Counted from the first letter of the stretch, positions 7,322-15,661 are shown. The stretch is 38,129 bases of DNA from DATCJY01 sp036562565 (GCA_036562565.1 DATCJY010000026.1:1-38129), one strand, 5' to 3'. The notes: a model not told the origin generated them from the letters alone. A program made the numbers and translations.

Positions 7322-9628
7322 TCAGGCTGATTTCTTCAGTGTGAGAATCACCATTTTCGATGTCGGTGTGTGACTCTTGTCTGCTACGCTGTCGATTGGT
7401 ACCAACACGTTTGTCTCAGGGAAATAAGTCGCAGCACAACGCTCGGCAATCGGATATTTCACGATGATGAATTTGCGAGCCACGCGTTCCACACCGCCAA
7501 AGTTGTTATATAAATCCACCACCTCACCGTCTGCAAAACCAAGTCGCGCAATGTCCTTTTCGTTCATCAGGATCACGCGTCTCTCGTTATAGATTCCGCG
7601 GTAACGATCGTTCAGCCCATATACAGTTGTATTGAACTGATCGTGTGTGCGGATGGTCATCATCATCAATTCGTTGTCTTTGAGTTGAGGTGGTTGAATG
7701 TGCGCTATGTTGAAGTGAGCCTTCTTTGTTGGTGTGGCAAAATTTCCTTCACGCGGTGGGTTGGGCAAATAGAATCCACCGGGGACACGCACACGTAAAT
7801 TGTATTTTTCAAATCCGGGAATGGTTCTTTCGATATCATCACGGATGTTATCATAGTGCTCTAGGTATTTATCCCAGTTTACTTTTGAACGTGCGCCCAA
7901 TGTTGCTTTTGCCAATCGAACCACAATCTCCGGTTCACTCAAGAGCTTGTCGGAAACGGGCTTCAGTACACCTTTCGACATCTGCACCACACCCATGGAG
8001 TTTTCGCAAGTCACAAACTGTGGCTCTTTACCTCCGGTCATATCAATGTCGGTACGCGCAAGACACGGAAGAATAATCGCTTCTTCACCATGAATGAGGT
8101 GGCTTCGGTTGAGCTTTGTGGATACATGAACCGTCAACGCACAGTTTTGAAGTGCCTTAGCTGTATAGTTCGTATCCGGTGTTGCTGAAAGGAAATTACC
8201 ACCCATCGCAAAGAAGACCGATGCGCGTTTTTCATACATTGCCTTGATGGCTGCCACTACATCATAACCAGGTTCTTGCGGAGGTTTGAAGTGGAAATTG
8301 CGTTCGATTGCATCTAGCAAGGACTGCGGTGGTCTTTCATAGATACCAACGGTTCTGTCGCCTTGCACATTGCTGTGACCACGCACAGGACAAGTACCTG
8401 CACCTTTCTTACCGATGCTGCCTTTGAGCAACAAGAGGTTGACAATCTCTTTAATGGTATCCACAGCATTCTTGTGCTGTGTCAATCCCATGGCCCAACA
8501 AGCAATGATGCGGTTCTTGTTCTTCAATACATCAGCGAGTTGTCGCACATCGGATTCGGTAATACCCGAGTCCTTCACCAGCACATCAAAGTCAAGGCTC
8601 TTGATGTGAGCAATCAGTTCTTCATAACCAAGTGTTTTCTCCTTGATGAAAGCATGGTCGAAAACAGAGCCCGGATTTTTTTCATCTTCCTCAATCAATA
8701 GCTTAGTGACGGCTTGCAGCAACGCCATATCACCATTAATGCGGATTTGATAGTAGTAATCAGACAACGGAGTGCTGAAACCAAGCATGCCGCCTACTTC
8801 CTGTGGATTGGCAAATGCTATCAATCCCGGCTCAGGTATTGGATTGACGGAGATGATGATGGCTCCATTTTTCTTGGCCTTCTTCAAGGCACTCATCATG
8901 CGGGGATGATTGGTTCCGGGATTTTGTCCCAAGACGATAATTACTTCCGCATCATAGAAATCATGGAGTGTAACGGAACCTTTGCCGAGCCCTAATGACT
9001 CGCCCAATGCAGAACCGCTACTCTCGTGACACATGTTGCTGCAATCAGGCAAGTTGTTGGTACCGTATTCTCGGATGAACAGCTGATAGAGGAAAGCCGC
9101 TTCATTGCTGGTTCTTCCGCTGGTATAGAAAATCGCTTCATTTGGTGAAGCAAGTTTATTCAATGCTGTGCCAATCTTCGCAAATGCATCATCCCATGAG
9201 ATGGGTTGATAATGTGTAGCGCCTTTGGGCAAATACACCGGCTCAGCAATCCGGCCTTTTTTACCAATCTCATAATCGCTGAGTTTAGCCAAGTCTTTCA
9301 CCGAGTGTTGCGCGAAGAATTCTGCAGTGAGGCGTTTAGCCGTTGCTTCTTCCGCCACGGCACGTGCACCGTTCTCGCAATATTCTCCCAATCTCGAGCG
9401 CTCATCATCCGGGTCAGGCCATGCACAACTGGGACAGTCAAATCCGTCCTTTTGGTTGAGATTATTCAAGGCTTTCAATCCGCGAAAAACACCCGCTTCA
9501 CTGAAAACCATTTTTGCACTCGAAAGCACAGCCGGAAAACCGGCTGCGAATTTTTTGATATCTGTTTTCTTGAGGCCGGTGAACTCTTCAGGAGTTTCTG
9601 CGCCTTCAACGAATTCTCTTTTTTCCAT
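7322..9628 (-). CDS. FdhF/YdeP-family molybdopterin oxidoreductase
   Basis: A 768-residue protein matching the YdeP branch of the DMSO-reductase superfamily, cytoplasmic enzymes of uncertain substrate. YdeP is linked to acid resistance in E. coli. The N-terminal cysteines Cys65, Cys68 and Cys84 (CPSC...EYC) are one short of the classical four-Cys iron-sulfur motif. In DCSNMCHESSG, Cys200 aligns with the selenocysteine position of formate dehydrogenase H, so it is the likely Mo ligand. Further cofactor-binding segments are GQNPGTNHPRM and CPVRGHSNVQGDRT. A C-terminal molybdopterin dinucleotide-binding domain carries RTHDQFNT and YGLNDRYRG. It is intact and last of a minus-strand run, 72 bp after a small unknown gene. 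No signal peptide and no fdhD or mob genes are nearby. Confidence 0.9.
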   Translation of the reverse strand: MEKREFVEGAETPEEFTGLKKTDIKKFAAGFPAVLSSAKMVFSEAGVFRGLKALNNLNQKDGFDCPSCAWPDPDDERSRLGEYCENGARAVAEEATAKRLTAEFFAQHSVKDLAKLSDYEIGKKGRIAEPVYLPKGATHYQPISWDDAFAKIGTALNKLASPNEAIFYTSGRTSNEAAFLYQLFIREYGTNNLPDCSNMCHESSGSALGESLGLGKGSVTLHDFYDAEVIIVLGQNPGTNHPRMMSALKKAKKNGAIIISVNPIPEPGLIAFANPQEVGGMLGFSTPLSDYYYQIRINGDMALLQAVTKLLIEEDEKNPGSVFDHAFIKEKTLGYEELIAHIKSLDFDVLVKDSGITESDVRQLADVLKNKNRIIACWAMGLTQHKNAVDTIKEIVNLLLLKGSIGKKGAGTCPVRGHSNVQGDRTVGIYERPPQSLLDAIERNFHFKPPQEPGYDVVAAIKAMYEKRASVFFAMGGNFLSATPDTNYTAKALQNCALTVHVSTKLNRSHLIHGEEAIILPCLARTDIDMTGGKEPQFVTCENSMGVVQMSKGVLKPVSDKLLSEPEIVVRLAKATLGARSKVNWDKYLEHYDNIRDDIERTIPGFEKYNLRVRVPGGFYLPNPPREGNFATPTKKAHFNIAHIQPPQLKDNELMMMTIRTHDQFNTTVYGLNDRYRGIYNERRVILMNEKDIARLGFADGEVVDLYNNFGGVERVARKFIIVKYPIAERCAATYFPETNVLVPIDSVADKSHTPTSKMVILTLKKSA

Positions 9629-9658
9629 TTCCTAATAAAAACCGAACAGTCAACGATG

Positions 9659-9674
9659 GAGGCCGTGAAGCCTC
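9659..9674. other. small hairpin in the YdeP gene leader
   Basis: GAGGC and GCCTC with a 6-nt loop between the candidate promoter (9696-9689) and the start codon (9628). It is too small to name as a riboswitch. Confidence 0.3.
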
Positions 9675-9688
9675 GGATTATGTATGCT

Positions 9689-9696
9689 CAAATCTA
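9689..9696 (-). promoter_or_regulatory. candidate -7 element for the YdeP gene
   Basis: TAGATTTG on the minus strand, an exact TAnnTTTG match just after the stop of the upstream 134-residue gene. It suggests the molybdoenzyme can be transcribed separately, with a leader of roughly 55 nt. Confidence 0.5.
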
Positions 9697-9700
9697 GAAA

Positions 9701-10105
9701 TTATTGTACAAGTAATCCCGGCTTGTTGATGAATGGAACCATCATAAAATTATCGGGAATATTGGTGTCGGCTGCAATGATGAATTTCTTTTCGAAAATC
9801 TCTTTGCCTTCGTAATAGCTCACCCAATAGCGGTTATTGATACGCAACGCTTCAGGTAGTACGGCTTCAATTTTCCGATAGCTCAATGGGCCGAGTTTTT
9901 CTATATGAAAACGTACGGTGGCTGTTTCTTTTTCCACTCCATCTACCACACCCGATGCCGAAGCATTGATAAGAACATTCTCAATGGGTGTTTCTTTGAA
10001 ATTGAAGAAATACACGATCCAGTTGGTTTCTTCATTTTCATTTGTTTCCGGGACAATTGCAATTCCAATGTCCGAAGCGTCTTTTATAAGGTTGTCTTTT
10101 TTCAT
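9701..10105 (-). CDS. conserved-looking 134-residue protein of unknown function
   Basis: I cannot name a family. The protein is soluble with alternating strands and charged loops, and has motifs such as NWIVYFFNFKETPIENVLI, ETATVRFHIEKLGPLS and NRYWVSYYEGKEIFEKKFII, suggestive of a compact beta-sandwich. There is no signal peptide. ATG 10105 is preferred over the in-frame TTG at 10120. It starts 21 bp after the serine hydrolase stop and ends 72 bp before the YdeP gene, so it is probably co-transcribed with the hydrolase. Confidence 0.72.
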   Translation of the reverse strand: MKKDNLIKDASDIGIAIVPETNENEETNWIVYFFNFKETPIENVLINASASGVVDGVEKETATVRFHIEKLGPLSYRKIEAVLPEALRINNRYWVSYYEGKEIFEKKFIIAADTNIPDNFMMVPFINKPGLLVQ

Positions 10106-10126
10106 GATTCCCGTTTTCAAACGTAA

Positions 10127-11287
10127 TTATTGCGCAAGTGATTTTGCAATGTCCAAATACCTGAACAAATCCACCGGCATGTTGTTGATGCGTTCTTTAG
10201 ATTGCTGATGTCCCAAACGCACGACCATCAATTTTTCGTCAGGCAACACCACAATGTATTGCCCGCGCATTCCGCGTGCTGAAAACAAGCGACTGCCGCG
10301 GTGTTCACCCAGCCACCATTGATAGCCATACCAATTGGCAGGAGTACCGGTAGAGTCAGGAATATTGCAAGGTGTAAGTGAAGCGCGCACAAACTCAGGA
10401 GATATCACCGTGTCGTTACCCCAGACTCCGTCATGCATGTAGAGCTTACCAATGCGCGCATAATCGCGTGCAGTGGCATATACTCCGGTATAAGTCTTTG
10501 CAAGGCCTCTGCGTTTATCCAAGTTCCAATAGGTGTTGTACTCCGCTCCGATACATGACCATATTTTCTCAAAGAAGTATTGGCTCACTTTCTTACCGGT
10601 GGCCTTTTCCAAAATCATTCCCAGCAAAACCGTATTGCCACCTTCATAAATCCAGAAGGTTCCCGGTTCTTTTTCTACATGATATTTAAACGTTTCTTCC
10701 GCCAGGTTTTTGCCGTAATAAGCACGTGCCATGTAGCCAAATGGGCTGCTATAACTTTCACCAAAGGGAATACCGCTTGTCATCTGCAACAGGTGCCTGA
10801 TGGTCAACTGTGCATCCGGTCCACTTGCATATTCGGGAAGAAAATCACCAACTTTTTGATCGACACTTTTGATATATCCTTCATCAATGGCCTTACCGAT
10901 TAAGATAGATGTAAAGCTTTTTGCCATTGAAAACGAGTTGGAGAGTGTTCCTACATCGGTTCCTTCAAAATATTTTTCGAAGAGCAAAGAATCATTTTTG
11001 AAGACCAGCAAAGCGGTTGTTTCCATGGAATCTACAAAGGCCAAATCTTCTTTGGTCAATGCCATGAGGTTGTAGCGATTATGCATTGGCCAAGGTTCCG
11101 GGTGATCTGCTTGGATGGTATCTACCTCAAAGTACTTCATATCGAAGATGTCCGGTTTATTCTTGCCAATGAGATACGTCTGACGCAGCCCGCGCAGCAC
11201 GTGTTTGTTGCCTGTTAAATACAAACCCGCTAGCGCCAAGACAACCAAGGCAATAATCACATAAAAGAGACCTTTCAGAATTCGCAT
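10127..11287 (-). CDS. membrane-anchored serine hydrolase of the beta-lactamase/PBP4-like fold
   Basis: A 386-residue protein. An uncleaved N-terminal membrane anchor (about residues 6-24) tethers a periplasmic beta-lactamase-fold domain. The catalytic SxxK is Ser120-Met-Ala-Lys123 in SFSMAKSFTS. A YEGGN segment (about 258) stands at the YxN position, and GMRGQYIVVLP replaces the KTG strand. Members include esterases, D-aminopeptidases and 6-aminohexanoate-dimer hydrolases, so the substrate is open. The start at 11287 (MRILKG) is chosen because an exact promoter element ends 19 nt upstream. The longer open frame to 11398 would overlap the EamA gene and the promoter. Confidence 0.88.
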   Translation of the reverse strand: MRILKGLFYVIIALVVLALAGLYLTGNKHVLRGLRQTYLIGKNKPDIFDMKYFEVDTIQADHPEPWPMHNRYNLMALTKEDLAFVDSMETTALLVFKNDSLLFEKYFEGTDVGTLSNSFSMAKSFTSILIGKAIDEGYIKSVDQKVGDFLPEYASGPDAQLTIRHLLQMTSGIPFGESYSSPFGYMARAYYGKNLAEETFKYHVEKEPGTFWIYEGGNTVLLGMILEKATGKKVSQYFFEKIWSCIGAEYNTYWNLDKRRGLAKTYTGVYATARDYARIGKLYMHDGVWGNDTVISPEFVRASLTPCNIPDSTGTPANWYGYQWWLGEHRGSRLFSARGMRGQYIVVLPDEKLMVVRLGHQQSKERINNMPVDLFRYLDIAKSLAQ

Positions 11288-11306
11288 ATACCGAATGTGT
11301 TTGTAA

Positions 11307-11314
11307 CAAATGTA
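11307..11314 (-). promoter_or_regulatory. -7 promoter element for the serine hydrolase gene
   Basis: TACATTTG on the minus strand, an exact consensus match, lies 19 nt before ATG 11287 in the gap after the EamA gene. Confidence 0.6.
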
Positions 11315-11364
11315 GAGGGATGACTGCTGCTTTGGTTCAACGAGAGGAGCAACTTTCTCACAAC

Positions 11365-12249
11365 CTATGTTGGACTGACAAAGCGTTTTTTGAGCCACAG
11401 ATTGAGGAACAATGTGAATATGATAACAAGTGCACCGAGGTAAAACTGCGGGCTCATGTATTCACTTTCGCCATATATCAACAGTGCAAAAGCAATTGTA
11501 TAAACGGGCTCCATGTTAATGGAGAGTGCACAGGTAAATGGAGAAAGCACTTTCATTACCTCAATTCCGGCAATGAATGCAAACCCCGTGCACACAACAC
11601 CCAGGATGAGCAACAACGAAAAATCTGTGAGGGAGATATGCAGATGTTCTGCATCCAATTGCTCGTTGAACAATAAATACAAACTGACACCAACACATGC
11701 AAAGGCCATCTCCCAAAAGCCAATCAAGGTTGCACGGTGCTTCTTCACAAGATTCGCATTGAACGATGAGAAGATGGCGGCAAGCAACGATGCTGCAAGG
11801 GCAAACAATATTCCAAGTGTGTACTGCGATTCGAATTTGAAAATGAGCGAAAGACCAAAGATGACAATGACTCCGAGTGCCAGCTCATACCATCGAAACT
11901 TCAACTTATTGATGATGGGCGAAACAATGGCTGAGAAAAATGCAGTGGTACTGATAACGGCCAGCGCCACAGAAACATTGGATACTTTGATACTGGTGAA
12001 GAAACAAATCCAATGAGCTGCAGTGAGCAAGCCCACACCGGCAAACTTCAAGAGCTCATTGAAGTGCACACGCAGCGAACGCTTTGCAATCAACGCAAAC
12101 AAAAGGATGGCAGCAGCAGCAATGAATGTGCGCCACCATACGAGCGGCAAGGCCGCAATGGAAATTTCTTTGCCGAGTATGCCCGTGAATCCCCAGATGA
12201 AAACAATAAAGTGAAGCAACAGCAAGTTGGCTGTCCGGTTATTTTTCAT
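11365..12249 (-). CDS. EamA-family (drug/metabolite superfamily) transporter
   Basis: A 294-residue inner-membrane protein with ten predicted helices in two EamA repeats (roughly residues 8-140 and 148-285). It opens with LLLLHFIVFIWGFTGILGK, the typical first helix, and includes ALAVISTTAFFSAIVSPI and the second-repeat segment FAFIAGIEVMKVLSPFTCAL. Members export amino acids, nucleobases or other metabolites; the substrate cannot be inferred. Its start overlaps the DUF502 gene end by 11 bp, implying translational coupling. Confidence 0.92.
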   Translation of the reverse strand: MKNNRTANLLLLHFIVFIWGFTGILGKEISIAALPLVWWRTFIAAAAILLFALIAKRSLRVHFNELLKFAGVGLLTAAHWICFFTSIKVSNVSVALAVISTTAFFSAIVSPIINKLKFRWYELALGVIVIFGLSLIFKFESQYTLGILFALAASLLAAIFSSFNANLVKKHRATLIGFWEMAFACVGVSLYLLFNEQLDAEHLHISLTDFSLLLILGVVCTGFAFIAGIEVMKVLSPFTCALSINMEPVYTIAFALLIYGESEYMSPQFYLGALVIIFTLFLNLWLKKRFVSPT

Positions 12250-12871
12250 CTTTTTGTTCTATCTCAACAATGCCACCACTCATGGTGTACTTCATGACAT
12301 CCACCGCATTGCGATCTATGGGTTTCACGTTCTTGGCGGGAACAATCATCATGTGTCCTGCAAAGCTGTAACTCATGGGGAAGTAAACAGCCACTTTGCC
12401 TTCAATATCGCCAAGCTCCTGAAGATCGGTATCGGTGATAAAACCAATCATCTCCATATCGAGCTGCTCGCTTACTTTTACCAATACGGGTTTATCGAAT
12501 TTCTTTTTGTTCCCAACAAATGCTCCAAGAATATCCGAAATGGTTTGATAGAGGTTGTTGACACCCGGAATTTTCTTGAGGGTATTATCGAACCAGCTTT
12601 TGATCTGATCATTGATAAACATACTTCCGAGCCATCCCATCACAAATAGCAAAGCCAGAAGCACAAGGATTCCCCACCCCCACAATCCATCACCATGTTG
12701 GGCCAATTCCTCCTCACTATACCACAAGCGTGGAATGATATTATCCACCCACTTGAAAACCACATAAATAATGTAGGCTGTACCAAACACCGGCAGCGTA
12801 ATTAGCAACCCATTCAGTACATAGTTGATGAATTTTTTGAAGTATCCTTTGAGTATGTCTAAGCTGTCCAT
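12239..12871 (-). CDS. DUF502-family membrane protein
   Basis: A 210-residue protein matching DUF502 (COG2928). Two transmembrane helices (about residues 18-36 and 71-90) flank WVDNIIPRL. The conserved IPGVNNLYQTISDILGAF segment (about 115-132) and a soluble C-terminal part with GFITDTD and VYFPMSYSFAGHMMIVPAKNV complete the family pattern. Function is unknown across the family. It is the first gene of the minus-strand run, with promoter TAGCTTCG 19 nt before ATG 12871. Confidence 0.9.
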   Translation of the reverse strand: MDSLDILKGYFKKFINYVLNGLLITLPVFGTAYIIYVVFKWVDNIIPRLWYSEEELAQHGDGLWGWGILVLLALLFVMGWLGSMFINDQIKSWFDNTLKKIPGVNNLYQTISDILGAFVGNKKKFDKPVLVKVSEQLDMEMIGFITDTDLQELGDIEGKVAVYFPMSYSFAGHMMIVPAKNVKPIDRNAVDVMKYTMSGGIVEIEQKDEK

Positions 12872-12890
12872 CTGATAAAAAATTATGTTG

Positions 12891-12898
12891 CGAAGCTA
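12891..12898 (-). promoter_or_regulatory. -7 promoter element for the DUF502 gene
   Basis: TAGCTTCG on the minus strand (TAnnTTCG form), 19 nt upstream of ATG 12871. It is divergent from the GGGP synthase promoter. Confidence 0.55.
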
Positions 12899-13043
12899 CG
12901 CGCTAAACGCTAGGGGCAAAGATTTCATGCTCCCTCCTTGCCCACCGGGTACTTTTCAGCAAATGTGCAAAGGCTGTCGGTTATTAGGTTCACCGGCAAG
13001 GAGGATTCCTATCATCTCTGTAACAAAAAAACGGTTACCGCTC

Positions 13044-13051
13044 TATTTTTG
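13044..13051 (+). promoter_or_regulatory. -7 promoter element for GGGP synthase, 6 nt before the start
   Basis: TATTTTTG is an exact TAnnTTTG match ending 6 nt before ATG 13058. This fixes the start (the longer frame from 12938 spans the promoter) and predicts an essentially leaderless mRNA. Confidence 0.62.
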
Positions 13052-13057
13052 GGCACT

Positions 13058-13801
13058 ATGAAAATCTTTTTGGACAGGTTAAAAGCAATGCGTGCATCAG
13101 GCAAAAAAGCCTTGGCTGTGCTCATTGACCCTGACAAAATGAACGATGAGCAACGCTTGGGCAATCTGCTGGAACTCATCAACCACAGCAAAGTGGATTT
13201 TGTGCTAGTTGGAGGCAGTCTATTGGTGGAGGACAATTTTCATCACTGCCTGCGGTTCATCAAACAATTGAGCAAAGTGCCGGTTGTGCTCTTCCCAGGA
13301 AGTCCATCGCAAGTGAGCGCTGAGGCGGATGCTATTCTGTTCTTGTCGCTAATCTCGGGTCGCAATCCAGAGTTGCTCATCGGTCAACACGTGATAGCCG
13401 CACCACTGCTTAAGCGCATAAAAATTGAAGTGGTGCCAACCGGTTACATGCTCATCGATTGTGGTCGTCCAACTACGGTTTCATACATCAGCCACACGTT
13501 GCCCATACCTTATAACAAGCCAGAAATAGCGGCTGCAACAGCACTAGCGGGAGAGATGCTCGGCTTGCGTTGTTTGTATATGGATGGTGGCAGCGGAGCC
13601 GACAAACCTATTTCCACAGCGATGATTCGTGAAGTACGAGAGGCTGTGAATTTGCCGCTCATCATAGGTGGAGGCATTCGCAACGAAGAACAGGCGAGAC
13701 TCGCTTATCAAGCCGGAGCGGATATGATAGTGGTGGGAACCGCTTTTGAAGAAGAACCCGAAATCCTCTTTGCCATGGGGCAAAGCAGAAATGAGATATA
13801 A
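13058..13801 (+). CDS. geranylgeranylglyceryl/heptaprenylglyceryl phosphate synthase (PcrB/GGGPS family)
   Basis: A 247-residue TIM-barrel prenyltransferase. It joins sn-glycerol 1-phosphate to a polyprenyl diphosphate, the first ether-lipid step in archaea. Bacteroidota carry group II homologues whose product role is less clear. Motifs are VLIDPDKM (about residues 20-27), VLVGGSLLVED (about 50-60), SGRNPELLIGQH, VPTGYMLIDCG (about 130-140), YMDGGSGADKP and the C-terminal phosphate-binding IIGGGIRNEEQA and ADMIVVGTAFE. Length matches the family (about 245). It heads a plus-strand cluster with the dioxygenase 23 bp downstream. No gene for sn-glycerol-1-phosphate supply is seen nearby. Confidence 0.92.
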   Translation: MKIFLDRLKAMRASGKKALAVLIDPDKMNDEQRLGNLLELINHSKVDFVLVGGSLLVEDNFHHCLRFIKQLSKVPVVLFPGSPSQVSAEADAILFLSLISGRNPELLIGQHVIAAPLLKRIKIEVVPTGYMLIDCGRPTTVSYISHTLPIPYNKPEIAAATALAGEMLGLRCLYMDGGSGADKPISTAMIREVREAVNLPLIIGGGIRNEEQARLAYQAGADMIVVGTAFEEEPEILFAMGQSRNEI

Positions 13802-13824
13802 AAACATTTAAAACAACTTGCATC

Positions 13825-14352
13825 ATGATTAGAAGACCCTTCAACCTCAGCAAATGGATAGAAGAAAACCGCGACTTGTTGAAACCACCGGTTGGCAACA
13901 AAAACCTGTATGCTGATGCAGGCGATTACATCGTGATGATAGTTGGTGGCCCCAATGCTCGCAAGGATTATCACTACAATGAAACAGAAGAATTGTTTTA
14001 TCAGCTTGAAGGTGATATTGTAGTAGGTATCCAGGAAGATGGCAAAGCAGTGGACATCGAAATAAAAGAAGGAGAAATGTTCCTGCTGCCTGCACGCGTT
14101 CCACACCAGCCAAGACGTGGTCCAAATACGGTGGGCCTTGTGATTGAATGCAAGCGCGATGACCGCAACATGCTAGATGGTCTTCAATGGTATTGCGAGA
14201 ACTGCAACAACATGCTCAAAGAATATCGCTTCGTGTTGCACAACATTGAAACGGATTTCCTTCCACGCTTTCGCGAGTTTTATGCATCCGAAGAAATGCG
14301 TACTTGCAAGAAGTGTGGCACGGTCATGCCCGTTGACGAACGCTTCGTTTAA
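13825..14352 (+). CDS. nbaC: 3-hydroxyanthranilate 3,4-dioxygenase
   Basis: A 175-residue cupin enzyme that opens the ring of 3-hydroxyanthranilate to the quinolinate precursor, in tryptophan catabolism and NAD synthesis by the kynurenine route. The Fe ligands are His50, Glu56 and His94 (DYHYNETEEL and PARVPHQP). Arg46, Arg98 and Glu109 stand at the substrate-binding positions known from the Cupriavidus enzyme. A second metal site of bacterial type is formed by Cys124/Cys127 (CENC) and Cys161/Cys164 (CKKC). All key residues are present. It follows GGGP synthase closely; no other kynurenine-pathway gene is in the window. Confidence 0.94.
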   Translation: MIRRPFNLSKWIEENRDLLKPPVGNKNLYADAGDYIVMIVGGPNARKDYHYNETEELFYQLEGDIVVGIQEDGKAVDIEIKEGEMFLLPARVPHQPRRGPNTVGLVIECKRDDRNMLDGLQWYCENCNNMLKEYRFVLHNIETDFLPRFREFYASEEMRTCKKCGTVMPVDERFV

Positions 14353-14388
14353 GGATTTTTTTGGTGTGAACTTTGTTTTACTGCCATC

Positions 14389-14396
14389 TAAACTTG
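14389..14396 (+). promoter_or_regulatory. candidate -7 element for the LEA-like lipoprotein
   Basis: TAAACTTG has one mismatch to TAnnTTTG and ends 5 nt before ATG 14402, again a leaderless arrangement. Confidence 0.4.
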
Positions 14397-14401
14397 CAGT
14401 T

Positions 14402-14863
14402 ATGAAAAAGCTCTTCGCTCTTTTGATGGTGGTATCCATCCTTACCTCCTGCACGGTCTATAAGGATGTGGAAGTAAAAGAAGTATTGGACTTCAAAATC
14501 ACAGAATTCCGCACAGATGGCGCAGAGTGTGAAATATTCCTCACCGTGCTCAATCCCAATGGATATAAAATTTCATTGACAGAATCACAAATCAACATGG
14601 TGTTCGAAGGTAAGCCCCTTGGTGAGGTACACCTCAAAGAAAAGATTGTGATTCCCAAGAAATCTCAATCCACCATTTCACTCAAGTGCACTGCAAAATT
14701 TGGAAGCTTATCCGAACTCACTGGCGACTTGATCTCGCTGCTGTTTAAAACAGAATATGTGATGGAGGGTAGTGGACACATCAAAGGCAAAGCAATGATG
14801 GTCTCTAAAAGGGTGCCTATCACTTTTAAAGAAACACTAACAAAAGCGGATTTGGGATTTTGA
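14402..14863 (+). CDS. LEA type 2/WHy-domain lipoprotein
   Basis: A 153-residue predicted lipoprotein. MKKLFALLMVVSILTSC gives a lipobox ending in Cys17, with TVY after the modified cysteine. The rest resembles the LEA14/WHy beta-sandwich: strands with FKITEFRTDGAECEIFLTVLNPN (the characteristic N-P-N after alternating hydrophobics, about residues 30-53), then GEVHLKEKIVIPKKSQSTISL. In other organisms such domains are associated with desiccation or stress tolerance; the bacterial role is poorly defined. The start at ATG 14402 is chosen because the longer open frame runs through the dioxygenase gene out of frame. Confidence 0.8.
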   Translation: MKKLFALLMVVSILTSCTVYKDVEVKEVLDFKITEFRTDGAECEIFLTVLNPNGYKISLTESQINMVFEGKPLGEVHLKEKIVIPKKSQSTISLKCTAKFGSLSELTGDLISLLFKTEYVMEGSGHIKGKAMMVSKRVPITFKETLTKADLGF

Positions 14864-14945
14864 CAGCATAGAACTGTCTACTATGACCTATACGCAATAC
14901 AACAAGCGGCCGGGGTCATCCTACTTTGTGCATCAAACTCCCCAA

Positions 14946-15458
14946 TCATTTAAACCATGAAGCATACATCACGTAGTTATTGGCGATGCGGTTGATTTCA
15001 CCCTCGAAGAGTTCCTTGCTCACTTCTTTGACTTTCTTGGCAGGAACACCCGCATAAACACTGCCGGCTTCAACGTGAGTGCCTTCCAAGACCACAGCAC
15101 CAGCAGCAATTATCGAGTTGCTTTCAACCACGCAGTTGTCCATCACAATGCTGCCCATGCCAATGAGCACGTTGTCATGAATGGTACAGCCGTGCACGAG
15201 CGCATTGTGACCTATTGAAACATTGTTGCCAATGATGGTCGGGCATTTTTGATAGGTGCAGTGAATCACCGCGCCATCCTGAATGTTCACCTTGTTGCCA
15301 ATCTTGATAAAATGCACATCGCCACGCACTACGGCATTGAACCACACACTGCAATCATTGCCCATCGTCACCTCGCCCACAATGGTTGCGTTTTCGGCAA
15401 TAAACACATTTTCACCAAACTGCGGATGAATACCTCTGACGGGAAGAATAACAGGCAT
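14946..15458 (-). CDS. gamma-class carbonic anhydrase-like hexapeptide-repeat protein
   Basis: A 170-residue left-handed beta-helix protein of the YrdA/PaaY/CaiE group. Repeats of the I-G-x-N-x type run from about residue 12 to 135 and a C-terminal helix follows (KELFEGEINRIANNYVMYASW). The three zinc-ligand histidines of the gamma-carbonic anhydrase family are present: His66 (DGAVIHC), His84 and His89 (IGHNALVHGC). The catalytic status of such homologues varies, so carbonic anhydrase activity is likely but unproven. The start MPVILPVRG at 15458 is the family's usual N-terminus and sits 23 nt after CATCTTTG. Confidence 0.9.
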   Translation of the reverse strand: MPVILPVRGIHPQFGENVFIAENATIVGEVTMGNDCSVWFNAVVRGDVHFIKIGNKVNIQDGAVIHCTYQKCPTIIGNNVSIGHNALVHGCTIHDNVLIGMGSIVMDNCVVESNSIIAAGAVVLEGTHVEAGSVYAGVPAKKVKEVSKELFEGEINRIANNYVMYASWFK

Positions 15459-15481
15459 GACGTTGAGTTTTTTTGTTTGCC

Positions 15482-15489
15482 GCAAAGAT
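15482..15489 (-). promoter_or_regulatory. candidate -7 element for the carbonic anhydrase gene
   Basis: CATCTTTG on the minus strand (one mismatch to TAnnTTTG), 23 nt before ATG 15458. Confidence 0.45.
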
Positions 15490-15627
15490 GTTGGAAGAAA
15501 GGGGTGTGGGCAAATAGAACAATAGGATAATTTGGGAGTTGACATGCAAACGGGTATGAACGCGGGGCACTGCTCACCACTTTGGACAGGGGCATGGAAG
15601 AAACGTCCATCGCGTCTTCATAATCCT

Positions 15628-15635
15628 TACTTTTG
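15628..15635 (+). promoter_or_regulatory. -7 promoter element for the ALDH7 gene
   Basis: TACTTTTG is an exact consensus match, 26 nt before ATG 15662, giving a short AT-rich leader. Confidence 0.62.
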
Positions 15636-15661
15636 CACCCTCAAAAAATATTGAAACAACG

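Noticed and set aside
9659..9674. Molybdenum-cofactor riboswitch before the YdeP gene
   Set aside because: Only one 5-bp hairpin is visible in a leader of about 55 nt, far too little for that riboswitch.
12938..13057. 40-residue extension of GGGP synthase
   Set aside because: It contains the exact -7 element TATTTTTG. The family N-terminus begins at ATG 13058.
14177..14401. N-terminal extension of the LEA-like lipoprotein
   Set aside because: It runs through the end of the dioxygenase gene in another frame. The lipobox signal peptide begins exactly at ATG 14402 after a promoter-like element.
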